DNA of 64,000 nucleotides, taken from NCBI RefSeq assembly GCF_900157385.1, contig NZ_LT717701.1, positions 1,833,772-1,897,771 of the forward strand, given 5' to 3'. The notes beneath the pieces are model-generated. The model did no database searches. It worked only from the letters and a program-made list of their open reading frames with translations, and was not told where the DNA came from. This DNA comes from Mycobacterium terramassiliense. Its GTDB lineage: Bacteria > Actinomycetota > Actinomycetes > Mycobacteriales > Mycobacteriaceae. Numbering within the stretch: the stretch's first letter is position 1; each line of letters begins with the position of its first letter. The position numbers were made by a program, and so were the translations under genes. Below are positions 43,810 to 52,444 of the stretch, in pieces.

Positions 43810-44805
43810 ATGATGACCGTCGTGCACAACTCCGCCAAGGAGGCGGCCCGCCGAATCATCTGGCGCGCCGACCGGGGAACCACCGCCGAGCTGCGTCGTC
43901 GCTTCGTGCCACTGAATCCGGTGGGCGTGGACGGCTTTCGTCAATACCTCCGCGAGCACTGGTCGACGGTGGACTATTGGGATTCCGAGGTTGGGCGCCA
44001 CGACATGGATGAGCACACCGTCGGGCGGCTGATCTACGACCGGCACGAGTATGTGCCCTGGCTGGACGGCCTGCGCCGCCTGGACGGGGCGCGAGTGTTC
44101 GAGATCGGCTGCGGGACTGGGTCGTCCATCATGGCCCTGGTCGAGCAAGGCGCCGAGGTCACCGGGATCGACGTGGTGGAAGAATCCATCGCCGTGTCGC
44201 GGGCCCGGTTGCGTTTCTTCGGGCTCGACGAACCGTCGCTGCATCACCTGAATGCGACCGAGATAGCCACGCATTTCGACCACGCCGGCTTCGATTTCGT
44301 CATCTTCTTCGCGTCGCTGGAACACATGACGTACCACGAGCGGTTGACCAGCCTGCGAGCCGCCTGGCAGTTATTGGCCGACGGCGGGATCCTCTGCATC
44401 ATCGAAGCGCCCAATCGGCTATGGCTTTTCGACGATCACACCGCCGACTTGCCTTTCTTTCACTGGCTGCCGGACGAGATAGCCCTGGAGTACCTGAAGC
44501 GGACGCCGAGGTACCAGGCGTCGGCGTTCGACACCACGTCGGAGGACGCCAAGCTGGAACTCACCCGTCGCGGTCGGGGAGTGAGCTATCACGACATCGA
44601 GTTGGCCTTGGGACCGATCTCAGAACTCGACTTCATGGCCGATCGGCAGACGTTCCAGATGAAGCAGAACCCCTTGCGCTGGCTGTACTATCGCCAGTCC
44701 GCGAACCGCCGCTACGCCAACCTGTTACGCCGGCAATGCCCTGAGCTGCCGTTCGGCCTCTTCATGCCATACCTGAACGTCGCGATTCGCAAGCCGGCGG
44801 GCTGA
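43810..44805 (+). CDS. SAM-dependent methyltransferase, class I
   Basis: About 331 aa. Motif I is VFEIGCGTGSSIMALVEQGA with the acidic end of strand 2 (GIDVVEESI); later FVIFFASLEHMTYHERLTSL and GGILCIIEAPN match class I methyltransferases. The start is one of two adjacent ATGs (43810, 43813). Codon use is less GC-biased than in neighbours. It diverges from stf0 with about 97 bp between starts; whether it acts on a sulfated trehalose lipid is only a guess. A 30-residue N-terminal extension precedes the core. Confidence 0.78.
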   Translation: MMTVVHNSAKEAARRIIWRADRGTTAELRRRFVPLNPVGVDGFRQYLREHWSTVDYWDSEVGRHDMDEHTVGRLIYDRHEYVPWLDGLRRLDGARVFEIGCGTGSSIMALVEQGAEVTGIDVVEESIAVSRARLRFFGLDEPSLHHLNATEIATHFDHAGFDFVIFFASLEHMTYHERLTSLRAAWQLLADGGILCIIEAPNRLWLFDDHTADLPFFHWLPDEIALEYLKRTPRYQASAFDTTSEDAKLELTRRGRGVSYHDIELALGPISELDFMADRQTFQMKQNPLRWLYYRQSANRRYANLLRRQCPELPFGLFMPYLNVAIRKPAG

Positions 44806-45168
44806 ACCAGCGGCCTTGTTCGGATCGAATCCGTAGTGTCGGCGGGAACAAGTCGAGTAGGGGTCGAGTCGTGAAGTAAGCACTTCCGCCGGGGTCGCTG
44901 GAAGGATGGTTACCAGCACGGCCCGGCGCGAGATCGACAGTGAAGGGCGCCACATGAACAACCTCACCATTGGGTGCCTGCGCCCCACGTTGGGACTTAT
45001 GGCCCCGCGTCAAGCGAAGGGGTCGTCCTCGCGTGCTGCCTTGAAGTGTTGGGGCACCGGGTAACTCGCCCGCCGACTAGGCCGGCCAGCGCGATACGAA
45101 TCGGGCGCGCAGCGCTCGGCGTACACACGACCACCGGTCATGCCGCCGCTTGCGGGAGGCCTGCCCCC
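44806..45168. other. 363-bp intergenic region, no gene recognised
   Basis: Neither strand carries a convincing coding frame, RNA gene or strong hairpin. It lies between a plus-strand methyltransferase stop and the stop of the minus-strand HNH gene, so it is a convergent region. Sequence is locally less repetitive than other gaps and may be remnant DNA from the mobile-like HNH gene. Confidence 0.5.
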
Positions 45169-46665
45169 TCAGAACGGTGGGGGTTGATTGCGTTCGGCGA
45201 TGCGCCCGGCGTTGAGGGCGCGCTCGGCGTCGATGCGGCGGGCGCGGTCTTGCTGCCGGGTCCGGCGGCGCTGGGGCATCATGACGCCGCGCTGGGCGGA
45301 AACTGGTTGCGTCGATGGAGCACTTGGCAATTCGCCAGTGGGCAAGCAAAGAGTCGGAAACAGCAGGCGGCTGCCCGGACGCGTGATGTACTTGCGCCCG
45401 ATCGGTGAAGTCCACACGATGGTGCCATCGGGCCGTTGTTCGTCGCGCCACCCGGGCCAAAAGGTCTTCAAAAGATGATGCTTTCGGCATAGGCATTTGA
45501 GGTTCGAGGCATGGGTCGGCCCGAGCGGGTATGCGATCGTGTGGTCGATGTCGGCGAACTCGGCAGGTCGGTCGCAACCGGGAAACCGGCAAGTCATGTC
45601 GCGACAGCGGATGAACCGCTCGAGTTGGGCCGAGGGCCGATAGCCGGGCTCGGCCGGAGCATCGGCGGGGTGTTGGAGCGGTTGGACTTTGGCGCCGTCG
45701 CGGATCAGCTCGGCCACCATCGAGGCGGGGAGGGTGCCGCCGCCGGTGAGGTGGGGTTCGGGGTCGGGGGCCAGCGCCTCGGCCAGCGTCATCTCCGGTG
45801 TGATCGGCCGCGACTTTCGTTCGCCGGAGGTGTGCGGGTCCGGACGGGCATCGAGGGCCGACGCGTCGGCGACGACATGGACCACCACCGCCGCGGCCCG
45901 GGGGTCGACGCCGGCCCCGCACCCGGCGTTGCCGCAGCCGCATGCGAGGTGTTCGCTGCCGGCGGCCAGCGCGCCCAGCGCGTCGGCGCGTCGCTGATCC
46001 AGCGTGCGCGGGTCGTCTTCGCAGACCTGTTGCGCCATTTGGGCCAACCGGCTGTCCAGGGCCGCGGCGTCGGTCGCGTACAGCGAACCCCAAAGGGCCG
46101 CGGTGCCCGCGTCGCTGTCGGCGGGGCTGATGGTGACGTGTCGCGCGCGGGCCGCGGCCCGGCTGCGGCGCAGGGCGCCTGGGTCATGGCGGTCGACGAT
46201 GGCCTCGATAGCCTGGGCGGTCTTGCTCACCGATAGCGGCCCGAATCGCGTCGCGTCCCGCGCCAGCGCCTCGTCGACCAGCCGCAGCGTGTCGGGATCT
46301 TTGATCAGATCGGTGTGCCACAGCATCGCCGAGGCCAGCCGGAGGCTGATGGTGCCCGCGGCGAACAGTGCCGCTACCTTGGGCAGGCGGTCGCGCAACG
46401 CCACCGCCAGGTACATCTGCCCCGACGCCATGGGATGGCTGATGCTTTGGGCCGCAGCGACTTCGGCGGCGATCGCATCCCAGTTGTCGCACGACCAGTA
46501 CGCGCGGTCGACCGGGCCGTCGGCGCGGCGGCGCACCAACTCCGCGATGGCCGCCAGGCGCCGGGCGCCGGCGGCGGCCTCGGCGCGGGCCGCCTCCGCG
46601 ATCGCGGACACCACCGACGCCTCGCCGGCACTGCGCAGCGCGTCCCCATCGAGCAACTCGAACAT
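45169..46665 (-). CDS. 13E12-repeat family HNH endonuclease (DUF222 + HNH)
   Basis: 498 aa. The N-terminal DUF222 domain (FELLDGDALRSAGEASVVSA onward) is followed by a C-terminal HNH nuclease: CRFPGCDRPAEFADIDHTIA, then NLKCLCRKHHLLKT, giving the zinc cysteines and the HNH histidines. The family is the REP13E12 repeat of M. tuberculosis, present in several copies and linked to prophage integration sites and mobility. ATG 46665 follows TAGCTT by 7 nt (leaderless); GTG 46689 would add 8 residues. A Cys-rich CGCGNAGC insert is in the middle. Confidence 0.88.
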   Translation of the reverse strand: MFELLDGDALRSAGEASVVSAIAEAARAEAAAGARRLAAIAELVRRRADGPVDRAYWSCDNWDAIAAEVAAAQSISHPMASGQMYLAVALRDRLPKVAALFAAGTISLRLASAMLWHTDLIKDPDTLRLVDEALARDATRFGPLSVSKTAQAIEAIVDRHDPGALRRSRAAARARHVTISPADSDAGTAALWGSLYATDAAALDSRLAQMAQQVCEDDPRTLDQRRADALGALAAGSEHLACGCGNAGCGAGVDPRAAAVVVHVVADASALDARPDPHTSGERKSRPITPEMTLAEALAPDPEPHLTGGGTLPASMVAELIRDGAKVQPLQHPADAPAEPGYRPSAQLERFIRCRDMTCRFPGCDRPAEFADIDHTIAYPLGPTHASNLKCLCRKHHLLKTFWPGWRDEQRPDGTIVWTSPIGRKYITRPGSRLLFPTLCLPTGELPSAPSTQPVSAQRGVMMPQRRRTRQQDRARRIDAERALNAGRIAERNQPPPF

Positions 46666-46762
46666 GCTTTCGAAGCTAGTCGACCCCACCGACTCGGGCG
46701 AGCGCTGAGCACGGACCCTGTGGACAAGTTCCCGACTGTGAATAAGCCGGCCGCCGAGCTAA

Positions 46763-47113
46763 CTATGGCCACGGTGCGCAGAGAGGCGCACAGGCCGGCC
46801 CGCGCGGCACATGGTCTCCCTCGACAATGTCGTTGTGCTGAGGGCTGTCCGGGAAGCCGGCCGCGGGATACCAATAGTCGTGGCAAACACTCAAGTCCCA
46901 CCCCTCGCGCTGCATGGCGGCGATTGGGCCTCCCGGTGAGATGTGGTCATTGGGATCCGGATGGCCTGGGCACCAGGTGAAGTGGTTAAGCGGCGCAGGC
47001 CCGGGCTGGGCCTGGGCGGTACCCGCGGCCAGCCCGCCCAAACCCGCGACCCCGATGCCGCCCGCCAGCAACGCCATGGCAATGAACGATCGCGGAGCGC
47101 GAGTGGTGTCCAC
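46763..47113 (-). CDS. Small secreted Cys-containing hypothetical protein
   Basis: 116 aa. A Sec signal peptide (about 1-36, ending GTAQAQPGP) precedes a mature chain of about 80 residues with four or more cysteines (FTWCPGHPDP, LSVCHDYWY, PACAPLCAPW), likely disulfide-bonded in the cell wall. Tryptophan, proline and histidine are frequent. It resembles small secreted mycobacterial proteins of unknown function. The start is GTG 47113. It stands between the HNH gene and pruC on the same strand. Confidence 0.78.
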   Translation of the reverse strand: MDTTRAPRSFIAMALLAGGIGVAGLGGLAAGTAQAQPGPAPLNHFTWCPGHPDPNDHISPGGPIAAMQREGWDLSVCHDYWYPAAGFPDSPQHNDIVEGDHVPRGPACAPLCAPWP

Positions 47114-47218
47114 GGTGCTTCCTTTCGCCGCTGTCAGGTCGCAGATTAAGGTCGAGCGCTTGCGAAATCCTTGCGTCCGGTGGCAACCGATCCACTCCCG
47201 ACAAATCGGTGGTGCGGA

Positions 47219-48805
47219 TTACGCCGACCGCTCGGTCGCCCGCAATCCCAGCGAAAACAGCAGCCGCACCTCTGGATCCGACAGCGACGTCGCCAACAGC
47301 TTCTCGATCCGTCGCACCCGGTAGCGAACGGTGTTGGGGTGCACCTGCAGCGTTCGGGCGGCGGTTCCGACGTCGCCGAAGCTGTCCAGGTAGGTCCGCA
47401 GCGTGTCGGCCAGCACCGGGTCGTGCGCGCGCAGGTCGCGTATCCGCGGATCGACCAGCCGCTGGTCGGCGCCCACCAGGGTGACGATCTCGTCGAGCAG
47501 GACGGTGGTGCGCGCTTCGGCCAGCGTGGTCACCCGTCCGATCGAAACCGGGTGTCGCTCAGCGCTATCGAGCACCCGGTCGACCTCCGTGCGGGCGGCG
47601 GCGACCCCTGCCGGGCCGGCCACCGACGCGGCGATGGCGGCCCGCAGCTCGACGCCGAGTTCGGCGCGCAGGGAGCCGATCGTGCCGCGCACCCACGAGG
47701 TGACCGACCGGGTCTGTGTCTGTGGCAGCAGCACGTAGACGCGCGACTGGCGCGAGGCGACCTGGGCGTCCCGCCGAAAAGCGCTGGCGCTCAACGCTAA
47801 TACGTCCGCAATCCGCGGGTGGGGAGTCCGCACGGTGTCCCAGCCGACCAGCGCGGCGGAGCCATCGGCGGACAGGCCGAGTTCGTGGGCGACGGCGGCA
47901 GCGTCGGCGGCCTCGTCGGTGAGGCCGAGCAATTGCTGCACCCGTCGTGCATGCGTCGACGGGCGGGCCGCCAGCCGCAACATGATTCGTGCGGCGAGGA
48001 CCGCCGCGCCGCGCAGCATGTCCTCGGCGTCCTCGGCCAGGGGCTGGGAGCCGCGCTGCACCCAGATGGCGCCGGCGAACACCGGCGGTCGGCGGGGGCC
48101 CGCCGGCGGCTGGTGGATGCCGATCGCCAACCGGGGGCGTAGGCCAAGCTCGGGGCGTTCGGCGACCCGTACCACCTCCCCGCTGGATCGCAGCGCGTCG
48201 AAGATGCCCCACTGGCCGATCCACTTCAGGTGCTCGGGGGGCCCGGCGCGGCCCAGGATGGACAGGCGGCGCAGCTCGTCGGCTTCGTCGTTGGAGGCCG
48301 AATAGGCCAGCACGTGCGACTGGGCGTTCTCGATGCTGACCATGCCGTGGATGCGGTCGGCCAGCGACTGCGCCAGGCCGAACAGGTCGGTGCCCGAGTC
48401 ATCGACGGGGTCGCCGCGATCGCCGTGATGTTCCAACACGTGATTGACCAACTGATAGAGCCGCTCCCATCGGGCCCTCGGCTCCACGGCCACCACCGCC
48501 GAGCCGGCCGCGACCGCCGCCGCCACGAGACGCTCCGACGGCTCTTTGGCGAAGATCGCCACCGGGACGCGCTCGCGTGCCTGGTTGTCCACCCACCGGC
48601 GAGCCTCGTCGTCGGCGACCCCGAGCAAAAAGAAGACGTCGGCCGAGCCCGCCGCCGCCGCCAGGCCAAGCCGCACGTCGTCGGAATCGATCAGCGCCGC
48701 CGACCCCACGGGGAGATCCAGGCCCCGCGGCGCGTCCACCAGGCTGACCAGCGTCGCGTCCAGGGCGAGCAACAACTGGCCCAGGCCGACGCCCACCGCT
48801 CGCAT
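47219..48805 (-). CDS. pruC: PucR-family activator of proline catabolism
   Basis: 528 aa, orthologous by position to Rv1186c, reported as the activator of pruBA. The N-terminal about 400 residues hold a PucR/CdaR-type sensor region (GGDEF-like section near VGWDTVRTPHPRIADVLALS), and the C-terminal helix-turn-helix is AARTLQVHPNTVRYRVRRIE. ATG 48805 was chosen because it lies at the conserved RAVGVGLGQLL start; a longer form would begin at 48835 over the operator. The gene diverges from pruA with 84 bp between starts. Confidence 0.88.
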   Translation of the reverse strand: MRAVGVGLGQLLLALDATLVSLVDAPRGLDLPVGSAALIDSDDVRLGLAAAAGSADVFFLLGVADDEARRWVDNQARERVPVAIFAKEPSERLVAAAVAAGSAVVAVEPRARWERLYQLVNHVLEHHGDRGDPVDDSGTDLFGLAQSLADRIHGMVSIENAQSHVLAYSASNDEADELRRLSILGRAGPPEHLKWIGQWGIFDALRSSGEVVRVAERPELGLRPRLAIGIHQPPAGPRRPPVFAGAIWVQRGSQPLAEDAEDMLRGAAVLAARIMLRLAARPSTHARRVQQLLGLTDEAADAAAVAHELGLSADGSAALVGWDTVRTPHPRIADVLALSASAFRRDAQVASRQSRVYVLLPQTQTRSVTSWVRGTIGSLRAELGVELRAAIAASVAGPAGVAAARTEVDRVLDSAERHPVSIGRVTTLAEARTTVLLDEIVTLVGADQRLVDPRIRDLRAHDPVLADTLRTYLDSFGDVGTAARTLQVHPNTVRYRVRRIEKLLATSLSDPEVRLLFSLGLRATERSA

Positions 48806-48856
48806 ATTGTCCGATCTTACTAGCAAAAGCGCCAAGCCCTGTCCAATCGGCCAATA
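48805..48856. promoter_or_regulatory. Inverted repeat between pruC and pruA, candidate PruC site
   Basis: TATTGTCCGAT (48805-48815) and ATCGGCCAATA (48846-48856) are inverted copies matching at 10 of 11 positions, 30 bp apart, so the centres are about four helical turns apart on one face. A CTGTCCAAT half-site overlaps the right arm. TAGGAT (48855-48860) is a possible pruA -10. Dimer or tetramer binding by PruC is inferred. Confidence 0.5.
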
Positions 48857-48889
48857 GGATCACCCGCCGCGCCGGGGATCCTTGGCACC

Positions 48890-50521
48890 ATGGACGCGAT
48901 CACCCAGGTACCAGTCCCGGCCAACGAGCCGGTCCACGACTATGCGCCACACTCCCCGGAACGAACCCGCCTGCTCGCCGAGTTGAGCGCCCTGGCCGAC
49001 CAGCCGATCGACCTCCCCCACGTCATCGGCGGTGACCGCCGGATGGGGGAGGGCGAGCGGATCGATGTCGTCCAGCCGCACCGGCACGTCGCCACGCTGG
49101 GCACCCTGACCAACGCCGTGCACGCCGACGCGACGGCGGCCATCGATGCCGCGATGGCCGCGAAGAAGGCCTGGGCCGCAACGCCTTTCGACGAGCGCGC
49201 CGCGGTGTTCCTGCGCGCCGCCGACCTGTTGGCCGGACCGTGGCGCGAAAAGATTGCGGCCGCAACGATGCTCGGCCAATCCAAGTCGGTCTATCAGGCC
49301 GAGATCGACTCGCCGTGCGAGCAGGTCGACTTCTGGCGGTTCAACGTGGCGTTCGCCCGTCAGATCCTGACGCAGCAGCCGATCAGCGGACCCGGCGAGT
49401 GGAACCGCAGCGACTACCGCCCGCTGGACGGCTTCGTCTACGCCATCACGCCATTCAACTTCACCTCGATCGCCGGCAACCTGCCGACCGCGCCCGCGCT
49501 GATGGGCAACACCGTGGTGTGGAAGCCGTCGATCACCCAAACCCTGTCGGCCTATCTGACGATGCAGCTGCTCGAGGCGGCGGGCCTGCCGCCCGGCGTG
49601 ATCAACCTGCTCGCCGGCGACGGATTCGCGGTTTCCGATGTGGCACTGGACGATCCCCGGCTGGCCGGCATCCACTTCACCGGGTCCACGGCCGCCTTTC
49701 AGCGCCTGTGGCAGCGGGTGGGCGCCAACATCGGCCGCTACCACAGCTACCCGCGGCTGGTCGGCGAGACCGGTGGCAAGGACTTCGTCGTCGCCCACGC
49801 GTCGGCGCGCCCGGAAGTGCTGACCACGGCGCTGATTCGCGGGGCGTTCGACTACCAGGGGCAGAAGTGCTCGGCCGCGTCGCGGGCGTTCGTCGCGCAC
49901 TCGGTGTGGCAGCGCATGGGTGACGACTTCCTGGGCGCGACCGCCGCGTTGCGCTACGGCGACGTCACCGACCTGACCAACTTCGGCGGCGCGCTCATCG
50001 ACCGGCGCGCCTTCATCAAGAACGTCGACGCCATCGAACGGGCGAAGGGCGCGCCCGGCGTCACGATCGCCGTGGGGGGCGAATACGACGACAGCGTGGG
50101 CTATTTCGTGCGGCCCACCGTGCTGCTGTCGGACGACGCAGGCGACGAGTCCTTCGCGACCGAGTACTTCGGCCCGTTGCTGTCGGTGCACGTCTACCCC
50201 GACGACCAGTACGAACGGATCCTCGACGTCATCGACGGCGGTTCCCGCTACGCGCTGACTGGCGCCGTCATCGCCGACGACCGGGCGGCCGTGCTGAGGG
50301 CCCAGGACCGGCTGCGGTTCGCCGCCGGGAATTTCTACGTCAACGACAAGCCGACCGGCGCGGTGGTCGGTCGCCAGCCGTTCGGCGGATCCCGCGGGTC
50401 CGGCACGAACGACAAGGCCGGTTCGGTGCTGAACCTGCTGCGCTGGACGTCGGCCCGCACGATCAAGGAGACGTTCGTCCCGGCCACGAACCACACGTAC
50501 CCGCACATGGCGGCCGACTGA
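48890..50521 (+). CDS. pruA: 1-pyrroline-5-carboxylate dehydrogenase
   Basis: 543 aa. Oxidises glutamate semialdehyde (from pyrroline-5-carboxylate) to glutamate with NAD+, the second step of proline breakdown. Catalytic Cys327 is in YQGQKCSAAS and the general base Glu293 in GETGGKDF; FTGSTAAF is the NAD-binding loop. Length and neighbours match Rv1187 (rocA/pruA). It overlaps pruB by one base (TGATG), so the two enzymes are co-translated and can channel the reactive intermediate. Confidence 0.96.
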   Translation: MDAITQVPVPANEPVHDYAPHSPERTRLLAELSALADQPIDLPHVIGGDRRMGEGERIDVVQPHRHVATLGTLTNAVHADATAAIDAAMAAKKAWAATPFDERAAVFLRAADLLAGPWREKIAAATMLGQSKSVYQAEIDSPCEQVDFWRFNVAFARQILTQQPISGPGEWNRSDYRPLDGFVYAITPFNFTSIAGNLPTAPALMGNTVVWKPSITQTLSAYLTMQLLEAAGLPPGVINLLAGDGFAVSDVALDDPRLAGIHFTGSTAAFQRLWQRVGANIGRYHSYPRLVGETGGKDFVVAHASARPEVLTTALIRGAFDYQGQKCSAASRAFVAHSVWQRMGDDFLGATAALRYGDVTDLTNFGGALIDRRAFIKNVDAIERAKGAPGVTIAVGGEYDDSVGYFVRPTVLLSDDAGDESFATEYFGPLLSVHVYPDDQYERILDVIDGGSRYALTGAVIADDRAAVLRAQDRLRFAAGNFYVNDKPTGAVVGRQPFGGSRGSGTNDKAGSVLNLLRWTSARTIKETFVPATNHTYPHMAAD

Positions 50522-51477
50522 TGGCCGGCGTGTTCGCCCACACGGTGCGCCCGGCGATCATGGCGGCCAGCCGGTGGGAGGCGTTGCGCCGCACGGCCGA
50601 ACGCATGCCGGCCACGCGTAAGGTGGTGGGCCGGTTCGTGCCCGGGGAAACGATCGACAGCGCGCTGGCAAGCGTTGGCGCGCTTCGTGATTCGGGCCGG
50701 CTGGTCAGCGTGGACTATCTGGGTGAGGACGTCACCGACGCCGACGGCGCCGACGCGTCCGTGCGGGTGTACCTCGATCTGATCGACGGGCTGGGGCGGT
50801 CCGGTGCGAAGGGCGGCGGCGTCCGGCCGCTGGAGGTGTCGCTGAAGCTGTCCGCGTTGGGGCAGGCCCTGGACCGCGACGGGGAGAAAATCGCCCGCGA
50901 GAACGCCTGGTCGATTTGTCACGCCGCCCAGCGAGCCGGCGTGTGGGTGACGGTGGACGCCGAGGACCACACCACGACCGATTCGACCCTGTCGATCGTG
51001 CGCGACCTGCGGGCCGACTTTCCCTGGCTCGGCGCGGTTGTGCAGGCCTATCTGCGCCGCGCGCGCGGGGATTGCGAGGAATTCGCCGCGTCCGGGGCGC
51101 GGATCCGGTTGTGTAAGGGCGCCTATGACGAACCCGCCTCGGTGGCCTACCGAAGCGGCGCCGACGTCGCCGACTCGTACCTGGCCTGCCTGCGCGTGCT
51201 GATGGCGGGGCCGGGCTATCCGATGGTGGCGTCGCACGACCCGGCGGTGATCGAGGCGGTCCCGGCCATGGCGCGCGCAGCGGGCCGCACCGTCGACGAT
51301 TTCGAATACCAGATGCTGTACGGCATCCGCGACGATGAGCAGCGCCGGCTCGCCGACTCCGGCAACCACGTGCGGGTGTACCTGCCGTTCGGCACGCAGT
51401 GGTACGGCTACTTCGTGCGGCGGTTGGCCGAGCGACCCGCCAACCTGAAGTTCTTCCTGCGGGCGCTGGCGCATTGA
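50521..51477 (+). CDS. pruB: Proline dehydrogenase, monofunctional
   Basis: 318 aa. FAD enzyme on the membrane face that oxidises proline to pyrroline-5-carboxylate and passes electrons to quinone. Conserved parts: VSLKLSALGQ, WVTVDAEDHTTTDST, GARIRLCKGAYDEP, DFEYQMLYGIRDD and RVYLPFG with the terminal RRLAERPANLKF substrate-binding helix. ATG 50521 overlaps the pruA stop. Matches Rv1188. Proline catabolism is linked in mycobacteria to redox balance under hypoxia, alongside nitrate respiration encoded in this window. Confidence 0.95.
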   Translation: MAGVFAHTVRPAIMAASRWEALRRTAERMPATRKVVGRFVPGETIDSALASVGALRDSGRLVSVDYLGEDVTDADGADASVRVYLDLIDGLGRSGAKGGGVRPLEVSLKLSALGQALDRDGEKIARENAWSICHAAQRAGVWVTVDAEDHTTTDSTLSIVRDLRADFPWLGAVVQAYLRRARGDCEEFAASGARIRLCKGAYDEPASVAYRSGADVADSYLACLRVLMAGPGYPMVASHDPAVIEAVPAMARAAGRTVDDFEYQMLYGIRDDEQRRLADSGNHVRVYLPFGTQWYGYFVRRLAERPANLKFFLRALAH

Positions 51478-51497
51478 GTGTGAACGCACGGCGTTCA

Positions 51498-51547
51498 GTG
51501 TGAACTCAGGGAGGAGATTTCGCCGAAATCCCGCCCTGGCCGCACAC
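51498..51547. repeat. Hairpin element downstream of pruB
   Basis: GTGTGAACTCAGGG (51498-51511) pairs imperfectly (10 of 14) with CCCTGGCCGCACAC (51534-51547), and inside it GATTTC-GCC-GAAATC is a perfect small hairpin. The element is flanked by GAGTGTG and GCACTCG. It resembles the one at 52362-52411, suggesting a dispersed intergenic family that may end transcription. Confidence 0.6.
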
Positions 51548-51597
51548 CCGAAACCCGGGATGCGCACTCGATGCGCGCCGGGCGTAGCGTCTCGGGC

Positions 51598-52341
51598 ATG
51601 AGCCTGGTTGTCGACGAAATGCCCGACCTGGGCATCACCCGGCTGTCGCGCTGGATCTTCAACTGTTATGTCCTGCGCAGCGGCGACGGGGCGGTGGTGG
51701 TCGACGCCGGGCTGCCGCGGGTCGCCGGCGATCTCGCGGCCGCCCTGGGCCGCGCCGGAACCCTGCACGCCGTCGTGGCGACCCACGGGCACAGCGACCA
51801 CGTCGCCGGCGCGGCGGAGCTGGCCGCGCGCCACCGCGCGCCAATCTGGTTGCCCGAGGCCACACTTGCCTACCTGGACGGGGCGAAACCGCGGACCCCG
51901 ACCCTGGGCCGGGCCGCGAGCATCTGGCCCACCATGATCGACCAGCCGCTGGATCGGCGCGGCGTGGCCGGGTTTGTCAGCGGCGCCTGGGTGGCGGGAT
52001 ACGGCACGCCGGCCGGTATGCGCTGGACGGGTCCGCCGCCCGGCGGCGGCCTGGTCGACGGCCAATCGGTGCCCGGGGCGCCGGAGTGGACGGTGGTCAC
52101 CGCCAACGGCCACACCGACGACAGCGTCGCGCTGTGGAATCCGACGACCCGCACGCTGCTGTCCGGCGATGCCGTGCTGACCGTTCGCGGCCAGGCCTGG
52201 CACACGCCGGAAATCGTCGACGCCGCGAGCGCCGCCGCCACCCGCAAGCGTCTCGAAGAACTACCCGTCGCGCATCTGCTGCCCGGCCATGGCCGACCGG
52301 TGCACGCTGCCGACACCGTTTGGGCCCAGCAGCGCCGCTGA
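51598..52341 (+). CDS. Metallo-beta-lactamase fold hydrolase
   Basis: 247 aa. The metal motif THGHSDHVAG (HxHxDH) is followed by ANGHTDDSVALW, LSGDAVL and LLPGHGRPVH, which supply the remaining ligands of a two-metal site. The substrate is not predictable; relatives include glyoxalase II-like and lactonase-like enzymes. ATG 51598 lies exactly 7 nt after TAGCGT, so the mRNA is probably leaderless. It stands alone between two hairpin elements. Confidence 0.85.
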   Translation: MSLVVDEMPDLGITRLSRWIFNCYVLRSGDGAVVVDAGLPRVAGDLAAALGRAGTLHAVVATHGHSDHVAGAAELAARHRAPIWLPEATLAYLDGAKPRTPTLGRAASIWPTMIDQPLDRRGVAGFVSGAWVAGYGTPAGMRWTGPPPGGGLVDGQSVPGAPEWTVVTANGHTDDSVALWNPTTRTLLSGDAVLTVRGQAWHTPEIVDAASAAATRKRLEELPVAHLLPGHGRPVHAADTVWAQQRR

Positions 52342-52361
52342 GTGTGCGCTCAGGCACTCGA

Positions 52362-52411
52362 GTGTGCGTGCAGGGCGCGAAAATCGCCCACATCTCGCCC
52401 TGGGCGCACAC
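52362..52411. terminator. 16-bp-stem hairpin between convergent genes
   Basis: GTGTGCGTGCAGGGCG (52362-52377) pairs with CGCCCTGGGCGCACAC (52396-52411) at 14 of 16 positions around an 18-nt loop. It lies between the MBL gene stop (52341) and the tetR stop (52445), so it is well placed as a bidirectional terminator. Repeat family as at 51498. Confidence 0.7.
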
Positions 52412-52444
52412 CAACAGCCCACGATGCACACTCGACGACCAGCC

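Noticed and set aside
45169..46665. Complete mobile element around the HNH gene
   Set aside because: No transposase, integrase, terminal inverted repeats or target duplication were seen, so only the gene is called.
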